A stretch of 64,000 bases of DNA from Trema orientale (Eukaryota; Streptophyta; Magnoliopsida; Rosales; Cannabaceae), in assembly GCA_002914845.1 (NCBI GenBank), contig JXTC01000319.1, forward strand, positions 45,231-109,230, read 5' to 3'. How positions within the stretch are numbered: position 1 is the first letter of the stretch; each line of letters begins with the position of its first letter. Under the pieces are notes generated by a model. The model was not told the DNA's origin. It saw only the letters and a list, made by a program, of their open reading frames with translations, and ran no database searches. Positions 11,630-24,562 of the stretch are shown piece after piece. The position numbers were made by a program, and so were the translations under genes.

Positions 11630-12112
11630 TTTTTGAACACTAACTTTTCTCCTCACTCTAGTTTGGCCCCCCACACCCCACCTCACCCCTCTCTTTTTCC
11701 CCAAATGTTGAACTATATCCTCTCTCTCTCTTTGTCCCCTCACTTCTTCTGCAACTTGACAACAAGGTATGTGTTTTCCCCACTTCCCATTGTTCAACTC
11801 AGTTTAACCACTTTTCTAAAGCTTCTTCAAACTTTTTCTGTTTCTGGGCACTCCTTACAAAAAAAGAAAAAAAGAAAAAAAGAAAAAAAGAAAAAGAAAG
11901 GGAAGGAAAAAAAAAAATTGTCTTGGCAAATGGAAGAGATTCTGTTTGTGCTAAGGCATAGTTACAAGATAATTTGAAGTACTTATTTTTTTTTCTCTTC
12001 TGGTGGTTCTCTTTTTCCAGGTATGGTAAGAACCATGTTGTTCTGTGTCTGAGTCTGAAGCAATAAGTTCCTTTAAAGCTTGGAAAAAGAGCAGTTTTCT
12101 GAGATTTTTATA
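11630..12112 (+). promoter_or_regulatory. Probable LOL1 5' UTR with leader intron
   Basis: A pyrimidine-rich leader with CTCTCTCTCT near 11720-11735 ends at AACAAG|GTATGTG (donor 11767). A matching acceptor, CTTTTTCCAG, ends at 12020, so a 254-nt leader intron is likely. The start codon follows at 12113. The transcription start is not determinable by eye. Confidence 0.55.
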
Positions 12113-14396
12113 ATGCCAGTTCCACTTGCTCCATATCCAACACCCCCAGCTCCATATACCCCACCTTCAAATGGTAACTTACTGTCTCTAGGACTCTCTA
12201 TTCAAGACTTGGTTTCTAAAAAACGTGAATTGTCTGGCTGTTTGGCAGTTGAGAAAATGGATAAAAGGAGTTAATAGTTCTTGTCATGTTACAACTAGTT
12301 GATGATGGAAAAACTTCACTAAAGATTTGATTTCTTTTTTTCCTTCTCCCTTCTCCTCTGTCTTCTGTGAAACTAATTAGTCTTTACCATATAATTGGTT
12401 TCATTTTTAACAGAGAGAAAATTGAGAAAAAAAAACATTTAATGCTGTTAGTCGCGTATATTAACCGATTCAATTAGCAAATTGAAAGCTAAAACACTAT
12501 AACTATGTGAGTGTAAAGTTGGTAGAAGAAGAAAATTAGCACAAAGTGTCTATGTTTCCCCGTGTCTACAAACAGGTCAAAATGCAAGATGATCTTATGA
12601 TTTTTCATTATGTTGACAAAAGTTCTGTGATTCTATGAGATATATTTCTACACTTCCATCTGGTTCATTAGAAACTACAATGTTCAGCAGGTGCACAAAG
12701 CCAGCTAGTGTGCTCCGGATGCCGGAATCTTTTACTCTATCCGGTGGGAGCTACCTCTGTGTGCTGTGCTGTTTGCAATGCAGTCACAGCAGTGCCACCT
12801 CCCGGTATGTCTTTGCTTTCGTTTTCGATTTCCTTGTATTCAATTAGTGCAAGGTATTATGTAAGCTGCACATTTTATTTTGAATGTTGGCTCTCTTTCA
12901 AACCAGATAACAAAAATGGCTTTATTTTGCTACTAAATAGGCACAGAAATGGCCCAGCTGGTATGTGGAGGCTGCCACACCTTACTCATGTACATACGCG
13001 GAGCAACAAGTGTACAATGTTCTTGTTGTCACACTGTTAATCTCGCCTTGGAAGGTATAGATTTGTAACGTTTATTTTTGTTAAGCATTGAGGGGTTCGA
13101 ACTTGGGGCCTTGACCTAGAATGTTGGTGTGTCACCACATGATTAGTATCAGAGATTAGTAGCATAGTTAAAATTTTATGACATTTGTGTTTTTCTTCAT
13201 TCCTTCTCCAACCAAACAATCTCTAGCCTAATAAGGAAACTCTGAAATTTTTTTGAAGTAAACTTCCAATGCATAATGTCACAGCAAATCAGGTGGCACA
13301 TGTGAATTGTGGGAATTGCATGATGCTACTGATGTACCAATATGGAGCAAGATCTGTGAAATGTGCAGTTTGCAATTTTGTGACATCAGTTGGGGTGAGT
13401 AGAGATTTCCCTCTTCAATATCTAATACATATATGTGTGTGTATATGTGTTTTTATGTCTATATAACTTGTAAGACAACTAATGACTTTCTGCTTCTAGA
13501 TTAAGCCTTTTTTCCCTCCAAGTATGCTCAACATACTTCCATACTTCTCAATTATGAGATGAAAACTAACCAGAACTTTCAGACATTGTTCTTCCGTGTT
13601 ATGTTAGTAATGAAATTTTTTGACATATATTGACCAACCACAATAGAAAAAAAGGGAAAAAAAAAATAGAAGGAATAAATCTTGAAGTTGGATATAAAGT
13701 GGAAGTGGACAGTCTGGACAGCTGTGTGAAACTCTAATAGCAAGCCTGGCTCAATTCCAAGAAAATTACTCTAAGCTGCAGAGTAGTTTTCCACTGATGT
13801 TGTCTGAACTAAGAGCATGTAAAGAGATGTTCCACTTGATAATTGATTTTCAGTTTCTACTCTTCAGGTTGGATACTCGAGTTCAATGAACATAAAAATC
13901 CTGTTCATAAAATATGTCAAAAGGCTAGACCGAAAACTTTCTGGACTTTTTCTCTCCCATGGTAGAATCATTACCGTTATATCATATCCCATATTGATTA
14001 AAATTTTCTATATGTTTGTACTATTGCCTGCTATTGCCCTTGCACTTGTTACTGGATATGGCCAAACCATGACAGAAGTGAGAGTTGAGAGTTGAAGTCC
14101 AGTAAATATTTTCACTTTGTCGGATAGAAAAGTACTTGAAGAATCTGAACCAACTAACTATGAAATAATCTTCATGATTCATATGCTATCATAGTGACTA
14201 TATTAATCTAGTTCATCTGATAGACAATAACTCCTGAACTTATATGGATTCATTTTGACATGATTTTATTTCTGTCGGAGGCAAATGGCAGTTGAATACT
14301 GATTTAAAACTGAAATATTTCCTGTTTTGTTGACATTGTGTTCTTTGGCTTATTCAGGTCCCAACGAGCACAGCCGAACAGAAATTCAATAACTAA
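12113..14396 (+). CDS. LOL1: LSD ONE LIKE 1-type zinc-finger protein, five coding exons
   Basis: Exons 12113-12173, 12691-12804, 12941-13054, 13285-13394 and 14358-14396 join in phase to 145 residues. After a proline-rich start ([12 protein letters not shown]) come three LSD1-type fingers of the form CxxC...CxxC, beginning at C28, C67 and C105. Each contains the hallmark GA[TR]SVxC core. The protein ends [12 protein letters not shown], matching the Arabidopsis LOL1 ending as I remember it. Each finger sits in its own exon (2, 3 and 4). LSD1-family proteins act in the control of plant programmed cell death. LOL1 is described as a positive regulator that opposes LSD1, and the fingers mediate protein contacts. 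It is tail to tail with FdC2, as in Arabidopsis. Confidence 0.95.
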
Positions 14397-17300
14397 TGTA
14401 TGAAACACTTTGAATTTGGGTATCAGAAGATGCTAAACCAACTTTGAGTTTTTCATCTCACAGCAGTATCCACAGTGATTTGCCAAAAAATAAGCAGAGA
14501 ATTTCCCTTCTAGTGATCCATTGTATAGAGTTATTTTTCCCTCGCGTGACCCTTCCCAATAAGTAAGTAGCTTTTGCTTGCCAGGTTGGATGTATGAGAA
14601 GTATTTTATATGAGAACGATTTCAGAATGTGAGTGTTCATGAAAATCTTTGGATAAAGATAAACTACTGGACTGTTTTTCTTTTTTACTTTGTGTGACAT
14701 ATGTGGTGTATGAATGTCATTCAAATACACAGGGAAAACCTTTTTTCTTTCAAAGACTTCTTACGCATTTTTCAATGACAAATGGTCCAAGCACAAACAT
14801 CAATTAGTGGTTAGAAATTTGATTTTGATGCTCAGTGAATTGATCCAAGAAAGTTACACTGGGGACCAGGAGATATTTTTAGAATGTAAAACTGAGGTTG
14901 AGGATTCTTCCAAAGAAGCCTCTGTTGATTACATGAAAGGTTTAAAATGTATGATTTGGACTTCCACATCGGTATCTCACTAAGATTCTAGGAACTGAGA
15001 AAAACCCAAAATACTTCTTTAAGTAAAGATAAGGAATCTAGTTGAAAACTGTTGGTAAAAAAATTTCCCATGTAGATGTAGGATTTGAAAACTCAACTGT
15101 GCTAGAAAAAGAATAAGGCGACAGATCTATTAGAAAATAACTGTGCTACCCTCTTATTCTTATGGCCTCAACTACTCTCAGACAAGCATATCCTGCTAGT
15201 CAAAGTTTAGCAATGATTGACCAACACCCTTTTCTGTATTGCTCAATGTGCCTCTAAATTATCCAACAAGCAACTGGACTCTGTCCTTTTGGTCTCCCAC
15301 TCGCAACTGTCCTGGTTTTGCCTCCTACAAGAAACTGTTAGCTAGTAAAATTAAAATGTGGCTCAAAATATTGGCCCTCTTTTCTTGGTACTGATGCAAT
15401 AATTTCTGTTCTTGTTGAATAAGGTTTTGAATTTTGTTTTGAGTTGATTGATAATAGGAAAAGGACAATATGGTCTTGTCCTCATACTAAGGAGGCCTAG
15501 GATCTCTATGAAGAAAAGGCTAATACAGTCTCCATAGGCTACTAAAAAGTCTAAAACATCCATCGATCAACATGAGAAATCACTTTCTTTCTTTCTTTGC
15601 CCCACCCTTTTTTTTGGTGTTTTATATGTGTGTATCATGTATAAAACTCAACTTAATTTGTTGTCAAGAGCCATACAAATGGCACTAATTCTAGTCTCTG
15701 TCACCAAAAATAGTTGTTGTAGGAAATCCACAAAATTTCTTTGGAATCGCCAGAATTTAAATTTTTAAAAAAAAAAAAAAAAAAACTAGACAAAATACCA
15801 TGCACCAATGGAAGCCATTGTTTGGATTTTCTTAGAAGGACAATATCTTAAAGAGTCTTATACATGCTGTGGATCAATATCATTTTACAACATGGAGAAA
15901 AATGCTGAAGAACATCCACAGTGCTTCATGCGACAAAGTTTTTATCCAATTCCAAATCACACAATATTATACGGTAGTCTCACATTATCATATGTTTGAA
16001 TGTGATTTAGGCTAAACATGTAGAAGTATTGGACTAAGGACATTTCCTACCTAATGTTGCCCCATCTTATTGATCCATCATGATCACTAGGCCATCTAGG
16101 CTCTAGCACAGTTACGTAATTTTCAGAGATTTATTTTGGTTTCTCTATTTTAAATATCTCCCGCTTGTTCTATTTTAGCCAAGAATGTAAACCATCAACC
16201 ATATGAGTAACATGTACCTATGCTAAAGTAGCAACATATCACAAAAATATGTAATAAGATGGGGTCAGAGACAATAGGAATCATATATGAGCTACACCTA
16301 CACTTATCAAACTTTCAATAAGGAATAAATTGCTTTTAGCTAGATGTTGAAGCAAAAGCTGTAAGGTCGCAATTCGAAGACTCTGCACTTGACTTTTTCC
16401 CAAGCCGAGTCTCAAATAATAGTTAATTCGCAAAGATATCTTATCCATCTAAAATTACAAGATGTTGATATAAATATGTCACTGTCATTTGTGTATATTT
16501 GTGTTTTTTTTACCATAGAGATTATTGTTAACAAAACCAATTACAAAACTAAAGAAGTAGACAGCTAGAGAGAAACCATGAAAATTGGAGGGGTTCTCAC
16601 CAAGAACAAGAACTATTGTTTTATTGAGATTTTAATATTAGAACATCATGGGTAAGATAAACAACCACCACAAAGGATCTAATGTTGTATCTTTCTTTGG
16701 TAAAGAGAGCTTGCTAATTGATTTTTGTGGTTTCTATATAGGACTATGTTCATCCATTTTTTGTTTTTTCTTTGATTTTTTGCTTTTGTATTTTGATGAG
16801 CATATTCAAAGTCATATTCCAAGTGAAAAAGTTACAACTTATAAGAACAAAAAATGTCCTTTTCACTTTAAGAGGACATGAAACAACAATTTTAAGCTGA
16901 CATCATTTGTCTGCAGTCTTCTTTTTATATTTTACCGTTCAAAATTATGTTCCATGTTTAATACATTTTTCTTTCCCAAAAAATTGAAAGAAACAAAAAA
17001 AAACGCTTTAATTTCTAATCTTTATTATACTTTTCAATTCAATGTATTTCCCTTTTTCTGACTGACACAACTATTGGGTTACTCCACACTTAAAACCCAA
17101 ATCTTGAAAAGAAAAATTACATCGTAAAAGTAATAGAAACACTCCTGAACTAAAGACAATAAGGTTAAGTTCAAAGAGCTTACATAAACACCATCTCAGA
17201 ACAATTTGATCATTAATTTGCCATTCAATTATGAAATGTTTTTATCAAAACAATAATTAATTAGTTAAATTAAAGGAATAACATAATTAAACAATAAAAA

Positions 17301-18273
17301 TTTCTCTAACTTAACTTTAAATCCCTGTCGTTGTAATTTTCTTATCTGAACAATAATTATTATCTTTTTTTTTTCCCTAAAAAAGGTTTACATATATAAG
17401 ATCCTTTTCATTTCAAGGATGTCCCCACAACACATTCCAAAGTGATAAAATAATGCTAGATTTTGAAAGCACATGACGGGGATTGCATGCAAACCTGTTT
17501 CTGTCTGCAGTTAGTCCATCCACATGGGTGATTATGACATTCAATTTGGTTTAACCCAAATTATCTTCAGATATATAGGCGACTATTTTATTTATTTATT
17601 TATTTTAATACTTTAGAGTTGTTGGCCTTCAATTTAACCGTCAAGACAATTTTTTTTTTTTTAACCAAAGTATTGTGCCTCCGTTGTCCAATATTTAGCC
17701 ACAAAAATAAATCTTGCGAAAAAAGAAAGTCTTCCACCTAAAAAAAGTGCGTGACAACCCATAAGTTGCAACATTGTACATTCAAGACGATAAGACTCTT
17801 CAATTGATGACCGGTTTTCTATTGTATTAGTTGTTGACTATGAACAAATGCAGGAACCAAGAATATGTTGTGCTTACACACACGCATAATTTAAATATAA
17901 GCTTAATAGTTGATTCCCTCTCTGTGACTCAAAACTTAGTACTCCTGTTTGGGTGACTAAGAAAACATAATTCATAGCAGACAAAGTGGCAAGCAGCAGC
18001 AGCAGCAGCAGCATTTTTGATGCACTAAAATGAGCAAAGTTACATTAACAAGTAATTGTGTACATCATAGATACAACAGTATCCAGTCCTTATTGGCTAA
18101 CCATATAATATATAGAGTGAATTATGCTATGGGCAATATGGTTACAGGGGCTGCAAAGCAGGGTATGGAGTTAAGAACAAAAAAGTAGATGAAAACGAGA
18201 CTCGAACAAAATAAAAATCCGCACATTCATTCCGTAGAGATCCCCAACTCCAAAATCAGTTCTCTATTATTGC
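14397..18273. other. LOL1-FdC2 convergent spacer
   Basis: This contains the 3' regions of both genes. I see only low-complexity features: a poly-A run near 15766-15785, TTTA repeats near 17587-17605, and a GCA/CAG run at about 17994-18012 just beyond the FdC2 stop codon. Open frames here have no protein-like content. Confidence 0.6.
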
Positions 18274-21200
18274 TTACTCGTCACCCATGGCTAATTCCAA
18301 TGCATAATCGTCTCTATCCTGCAACATCCGCGTATTTTGGAAGATGAGTGAAAATGAAGTTTCTTAGCATAATAAGACTTATTTCTGCTTCTATTTTTCA
18401 TTATTGTCTTTTCTAGTTTCTACAAACGCATGTCTCCATGTTTATGGTTTTCAGAATAATTTTTTTTTTTTGAAAGTTAAAAGTGGAATTAGAACTTACA
18501 ATTGGTCCTCGCGCAAAATATCTTCCAAATTGAAGCCAATATACCTGTATGGGCCAACAACTTCAGCTTCTATAGCCAAATACACAGAAAGCTAACTGAA
18601 AAATGAAAATAAATCTGAACCCTAAGAAGGCTTCTTCCTGTTGAGATGATTACTAGGTTCCATTGTTACAAAGTATCCGTACTGAACGGCGAAAATATTG
18701 TTGGGGAAAAAGAAGGTGCAGATACCATCCTCCACAACACTACCATAAAAGAAGTTAAGAAAGCAAACAGAATCCACATAGGTTCATTGAACTATGGAAC
18801 TTAAACTCTACAGCTCAATATGTAGGTTTACCAAACACAATAGCAGAATCACTAGCCAAAGCCACCATTAAAGACTATGGAATCAAAATGAAACAGTATT
18901 CATACTCTCAGAAACAAATATCATTTTCTATTTCATATCCCAAGGTGAACGATTATAACTTTATACATTACCTCATCCTCATCTTGTGTTTCTACTTCAA
19001 GATCAGATGACGGAAAACCCACACAAAGAAGCGCATATCCCTGAATTTCCGAGAAACAAACATAAGCTTCAACAACTTCATTTTTCAAAGTCAATACAAA
19101 ACATCAAAATTTGCAAATTATTGTCCAGCAAGTTTAGTTCAAACTATTCTTGTTTCAGAAAATTGAATTTCCTTTTCCACTAATGTTTTATTATGTGTCT
19201 GTTCCAAACTTCTCAGTTCAGAAACCAAATAAGATGAGAAAAATAACTTAAGTATATGATATTCCTCGGTTTACTCTTTACCAATTTATTTTTCCCCGAG
19301 AACAAGCAAAGCCTTAGTATAAAGTAAATAGTTCCATTCTAGTATCCACCAACCACCTTCTCTACTAAAAGCTTGCAATTAAGCTAAGGCTTCTCTCAAA
19401 TACATCAATCTTGTACTCCAACCAATAATTGATTATTATGCGATATCCGCCAACTGTACGGTGTTCCCGTGCTAAACTCATAATTCATAGCAACATCAAG
19501 AGGTCTTCCTTGCGTGTGAAGTCACGCTTTTTGATTGATCTCTTTCCGATCATTTGTTTGCTTTATTGTTCGTTGCTTGCTTTTATCCACGCTGTATATA
19601 TAATGTAAAGCTAAATGAAATTCATAACATGCCTTTGATTTCAGTTCAGCAGATATGCCAAGGGCTTCAGGTTGTCTAATTTCTCCAGACTTTATACGTA
19701 CGGCACAGCTGGTACAACAGCCTGTAAAGGAAGAGGTTTTCAGAAACAAGGAAGAATACCACTAATATGGTGAGGCACAAGACCTCGATGGCCGTGTTTC
19801 CCACCATGTAAAAAGAACAAGGAGAAAATAGCACAACAAAAGATCTAAGAAAGCATTTCCCTCACTTTAGTTTAGCAACTGATGATAAATGAAAATAAGA
19901 AAGAAACTTAAAACAAAAGCCTCCTCTGTACTACACAAGAGTATCAGGTTTGATCAATGCAAGTGCTGGGAGTGCGAACAAATTCCTACAGTGGCAACCG
20001 AATCTAGTAATTATCATCTCGCTATAGTACTAGACTGACACCTCATACGATGTTGGGCACATTAAAGTGCCTCATAGCATTACTCTTAACAGTAAAGTAA
20101 CCATAAATTTGTATCATAAAGTAGATCAACTTCCAATATTGCCTCCGAAATTCACGAAATATAACACGCTCGCTCAAGTGGACTAAATTGAATTGCAACT
20201 CATTTGACCCCAACAAGAAGCCGCACATTCAATCTACACCAAAAAATTTGCATACATGGATATCTTTCCAAAATGCCCAACCAACTCAGTATGCTGGTGA
20301 CATCTCATCATCCCTAAGATAAGTTTACTCATCCAACAAGAAACAACGGAGCCTGACTCTTCGACTGCTGCCCTACCAAGGTTAATATATATATATATAT
20401 AGAATAGCACTACATGTCCCAATTTTTGTACCAAATTTTTTGTACCAACACACGTGGTATGTAAGTTGTCACCATCTAATTGGTGTGTTAATACTTACCA
20501 CAAATGGAATAAACATTATTACCAAATAAGTGGTGACAAATCACATGCCACATGTGTTGGTATTAAAATTTTGGTACAAAAGTTGGTTACTCAAGCATTA
20601 TCCATATATATATATATCATAACACTTACGCTGCCCTGTTTAAAATTATTTTCTTACATATCTTAGAAATCCTTACAACATGCTTTGCGAACTCGAGTTC
20701 GAAACTAGGTTATGCTATATATCTAGAATTATAAACCATGTAAGATACATATAAGATAAGAAAACAATACCGTGCCTGCAAGCAAACGGAAGAGAAATGT
20801 TCTGAGCTTCAGCAGTATGCAATATATATTGGTCCTGCAATTTGCCCACATTGATAAAATTAACATGCATAATCTCACATTATATCACAAAATTTTCTTA
20901 GCCTAATGCTACTCTTCCATGGTTATATCGGAAAGAAAGAAAGAAACCCCCAAAATCTATCATTAGCACACAAAATTATTTCAAGTTGCCAATTCTTCCT
21001 TTTTTTCCTTCTTTAAGTTTCTCAGTAACCAAACATCAGATGCACTATATAGTTAACCACATTTCATGATCGTAGAATTCGGTGCTTTCTATCCCACATT
21101 TTCTCGAGGAACAAACAAACAAGCAGACAAATAGAAAGGGAATCGGTGTACCTCGGGAACGATGAACTCGTGAACAACTCCTCTCTGTCTGTCGTGAACG

Positions 21201-21409
21201 GTGACCTTGTGAGTCGGAATCGAAGGAGAGTAGGAGCCACCGCCACCGGCTGAACCGGTGGCCACGACTCCCAGCGTGGTTTGGAGCTCGGAAGACGTCG
21301 GTTTGCGGGAACGGTGTTTGGAGGGATTGAAGCGATTAAGTCTGGGGACTTGCGGCGGTTTCCGGTAAAGCCAAGTGGCGCGTGGACCGTACGGAACCGC
21401 AAGCTCCAT
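18274..21409 (-). CDS. FDC2: Plastid C-type ferredoxin with extended C terminus, six exons
   Basis: In transcript order the exons are 21152-21409, 20771-20834, 19633-19721, 18972-19040, 18500-18544 and 18274-18318, giving 189 residues. The first 50 or so residues are rich in Ser, Arg and Pro and lack acids, as in a chloroplast transit peptide. The [2Fe-2S] domain shows CRHGCCTSC with ligands C105, C110 and C113, and the fourth, C143, in ALLCVGF. The carboxyl tail (EVETQDEDE, VYWLQFGRYFARGPI, then an acidic end) is the extension that sets FdC proteins apart from photosynthetic ferredoxin. FdC proteins carry electrons at a different potential and are linked to plastid development and photosynthesis. 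Intron 3 begins with GC (AAG|GCATGT) rather than GT. A MITE sits in intron 2. Confidence 0.94.
20403..20603. mobile_element. Palindromic MITE inside FdC2 intron 2
   Basis: About 200 bp form a foldback. The left arm has TTTTTGTACCAAATTTTTTG and CCAACACACGTGG. The right arm has the complements, CCACATGTGTTGG and CAAAATTTTGGTACAAAAG. Both sides are TA microsatellites, so the insertion went into a TA-repeat target and the target duplication cannot be read precisely. It is non-coding. Confidence 0.75.
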
Positions 21410-21429
21410 TTTGAAGGAGAAATTTGAAC

Positions 21430-21465
21430 CTTGTTTCTCTCTCTCTCTCTCTCTCTCTCTTGTAT
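21430..21465. repeat. (CT)n tract in FdC2 5' UTR
   Basis: A CT run of about 26 bp lies about 25-50 bp upstream of the FdC2 start codon (reading GA on the transcript strand). Such tracts are frequent in plant leaders and core promoters. A second GA-rich stretch follows at 21580-21600. Confidence 0.8.
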
Positions 21466-21894
21466 GGTATGGCTCTTCGCTTCGTTGGTTATGGTTAGCT
21501 TATTAGGTTACTCGTCTTTTACACCAACCAGTGTTTGATTGTGAATTTTGAGTTTGAGAGGATAATGGTGTGACTGTGAGAGAGAGATATAGAGAGAGAG
21601 GTGGGCAATGACTGGATACTGCCGTTTTCATCGTTTGGCTCGTGCAAACGATCTTCTATTTTGCTGTGTTTTTCCACTCGTGCCAACTTGGATAGAACTA
21701 GTGGCATGTTTACCGAAGAATAATGGGAATCTATATATCTATATCTATATATCTATATTAAGCCTCGAACACAGAGAAAGTGTAAAAATTCTGATGGCTT
21801 CTTTGATCATCATTCTATTTTTAAACTTTTTAGAAAAATTCTAATTTTTTCATGATGTGATTGGTCTTATTATTACTTTTCTTTGTTATGATTG

Positions 21895-22265
21895 GTTGTA
21901 ATATATATTTGTATTATATGATATTATATTTAGTTTAATATTAATGATACTTTATATTAAATTTAGATCATCGAACAAATAGCTGTGACACATTCGTTAT
22001 ATCAAAATAAATGTAAAAATAAATACATTGTTTAACTAATAACTGTGATACATTCGTTGCATCAAAATAAATATAAAAATAAATATATTGTTTAATGTTT
22101 TATATAATATTATATTTAATTTAATATTAATTATACCTTATATTAAATTTAGTTCATTGAACAAAAAGTTATGTAACATTCATTTCATCAAAATAAATAT
22201 AGAGACAAATACATTCTTTAATATTATAATACATTGAACCTAACTATAAATTAAGCCTAATATAT
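21895..22265. repeat. AT-rich tandem array, about three units
   Basis: Related units contain ACATTCRTTNNATCAAAATAAATATA and TTATATTAAATTTAG(A/T)TCAT. They repeat at about 65 and 190 bp, with larger and smaller periods interleaved. Nothing coding is seen. Confidence 0.65.
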
Positions 22266-22769
22266 GCAATATTAATACCATATCGCGCAAAGCACAGTAT
22301 AACGTCTAGTGATATATAGAGTAACGATTCTCATTTAAATGTTTACTAAAATATAGGAAAGTAAGAAATGTGTGAAACCCACACAAATTTAGGAGAAAAG
22401 AATGAGAATGTTTCCCTACCAATACCGTAAAAAATATGATTACCTGTAAACACTCCTTTTTTTTAATTATTAAAATTGTAAAATATAATTTTATCCTAAA
22501 AAATATATCTACTTTAAAATGTACATACATTTAAAAGAACAGTTTAGTAAATATAAGGTATTCCTATTACTTTTCTTAGGTTAAGTAAACAAATAAATAG
22601 TATTTCTAATGAACATGATTCCATTTCCTATTAGTTTTAAGTAAACAACATAAAATAATAATAATAATAATAATAATGATTCTCGTACCATTCTATTTTA
22701 TTCTTATTTATTTCCTATTTTATTTATTCCGATTACGATTACATCGAAGTAAATATGCCATAGTATTTT

Positions 22770-23028
22770 CAAAGAGCGATGCTATAAGACACCAGTTATG
22801 CCCAATATCACAGTGACGGTCACTGAATTATTTTAATTAAGAATCCATGGATACACTTGAATTATAATTATAATCAGTCACTAACAGACTGACACATCAT
22901 ATGGTGCTTGGCACCATATCATTTTCAAATGATTGGTTTATGATAAATGATTAATATTATGTTGTGTTTGCTTCTAATAAAATATATATAATAGCACCCC
23001 ATATTTATATATATATAAAATACATATA

Positions 23029-23072
<44 letters not shown>

Positions 23073-23138
23073 CACAATACAATAGTTTTTTTTATATGCC
23101 ATATATATATATATGGCACTCCATAGCATTGCTCTTTT
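22770..23138. mobile_element. MITE with terminal AAAGAGCRATGCTAT repeats
   Basis: The left end AAAGAGCGATGCTATAAG is matched on the opposite strand at the right end (AAAGAGCAATGCTATGG). The interior contains a long (TA)n tract at 23033-23066. Size is about 370 bp with no coding capacity. The target duplication is not clear, so the class is uncertain. Confidence 0.5.
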
Positions 23139-23340
23139 ACCTATCTATAGGTATTATTTTGTCTAACTAAAATTCATCATCCATATTTTTTTATGTTGAA
23201 ATATGGAGATAGAAAAACATTATTTAATAATGTATATTTATATTTATTTTTTTCTAACTACTCAAATTAGGATAGCCATTAGATAATAATCTAATGACTA
23301 AAAAAATAGTAAAAAAAATACCTACCAAATTATGGCCCAT
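23137..23340. repeat. Dispersed repeat family B, copy 1
   Basis: This segment contains ACCTATCTATAGGTATT, AACTACTCAAATTA and TAAAAAAAATACCTA. It is closely related, in the same order and orientation, to 34448-34680. In the second copy the ends read as inverted ACCTAT/ATAGGT motifs, suggesting a MITE. Confidence 0.6.
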
Positions 23341-23929
23341 ATATATATATTATGTTTGATATAGTTGTTTGTAAAACTTAATTCAAAATATTAATTAGTA
23401 AGAGAGAAAACATCATAAATGACATTTTATTTCAATTTTCTTTTTTTTTTTTTAGAAATCCCCCGTCTTTCAAGAAATATGGGAAAATCTACTTAAATTT
23501 GATTTTTTTTATTACAAAAAATCTTATGATTCGACTATATTTGAAATTCGACTTTTTTTTCGAGTAAACTATGTTGGAAAAAAATTAATAAAAAAAAATG
23601 ATAAGATTACCTTTAACAGATGATAAATTTAAATTTTACATAGTAATTAGATACATAAATAGTTGTTTGAAAATTATTTTATCACTTATGATGTCATCTG
23701 AAAAATTAAACTATTGTTTAAAAACTAGTAATAATTCTTAAATTTAATTTAAACATAAGGCTTTCGGTAAAAAAAAAAAGAAAAAAAAAACTTAAATTTA
23801 AAGGGGTTTCCCCATATTTCTTAAAACACATGAGGTTTTGTTAAAAAAAAATGAAAGATTATTTGACGAAGTTTTCTCAAAAATTAAGAATATTTTTATA
23901 ATAGCAAAAATGAAAAAAAGAGAGAAATG

Positions 23930-24245
23930 AGGTAACTTGAGTAGTATCTCTCCTAAGGTATGACTATAGGAGCTTCTAACCTCATTAATAGGAAAGATCG
24001 CTGAGGGTCTTTTGAGGAGAGCCTTAGCCCATCGGGAGATGGAATGCATCACCCTAGCTCCATCGTGTATAGTTAGGGGTAAGACTTGCATGGGGTAAGA
24101 TCCCGAGCATTCTACATCAGTTGTTGGGTTGGCAGGAATAAGCATCCACACTTATAACCCAAAGAGAGCTACCTAGCACTCGAACACTTGACCACAACCA
24201 TCCACAGACCAAGGCTTACCATTAGACCGTTCCACTCAGTGGTAG
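23930..24245 (-). mobile_element. Possible SINE on the minus strand
   Basis: Read on the minus strand, GAACGGTCTAATGGTAAGCC (box A-like) is followed by GGTCAAGTGTTCGAGTGCT (box B-like) at Pol III spacing. A GC-richer body follows that contrasts with its AT-rich surroundings, then an A/T-rich end. The target duplication was not identified and the family is not recognised. Confidence 0.4.
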
Positions 24246-24562
24246 TAAAAAGTTATTATCAAACAATATGACGTTAAAAAAAAATAGATTTCTACAAATC
24301 TAAAAGTTATTTGAAAATAATTTCTATTTCTATACACATAAGGAAGGGTTTACTTTCATCAATTAAATTTTTTTTTCCAAATTATGTATTATAGGGGTGA
24401 AAACATACTTTTTGAAAATATGAGACTGAATTTAAGAAAAATATAAATTACATGGAATATATTTGTAATTGACCATATAACTAATACGTTGGGACCACAA
24501 ATGGGTTCCTCTTATCCTATCTTTCAAAGATACCCTAAAGATAATCTGTATTTATTTTAATT

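Noticed and set aside
13070-13110. GGTTCGAAC-containing stretch that might be a tRNA or SINE B box
   Set aside because: No box A at the proper distance on either strand, no A tail and no flanking duplication. Probably chance or an old fragment in LOL1 intron 3.
16648-16881. Plus-strand open frame of 77 codons with an Ile/Phe-rich centre
   Set aside because: AT-rich composition readily gives such F/L/I runs. No splice context or family resemblance.
23033-23110. TA runs that might mark an origin or matrix attachment region
   Set aside because: Simple (TA)n microsatellites within a MITE. Sequence alone gives no support for an origin or attachment function.
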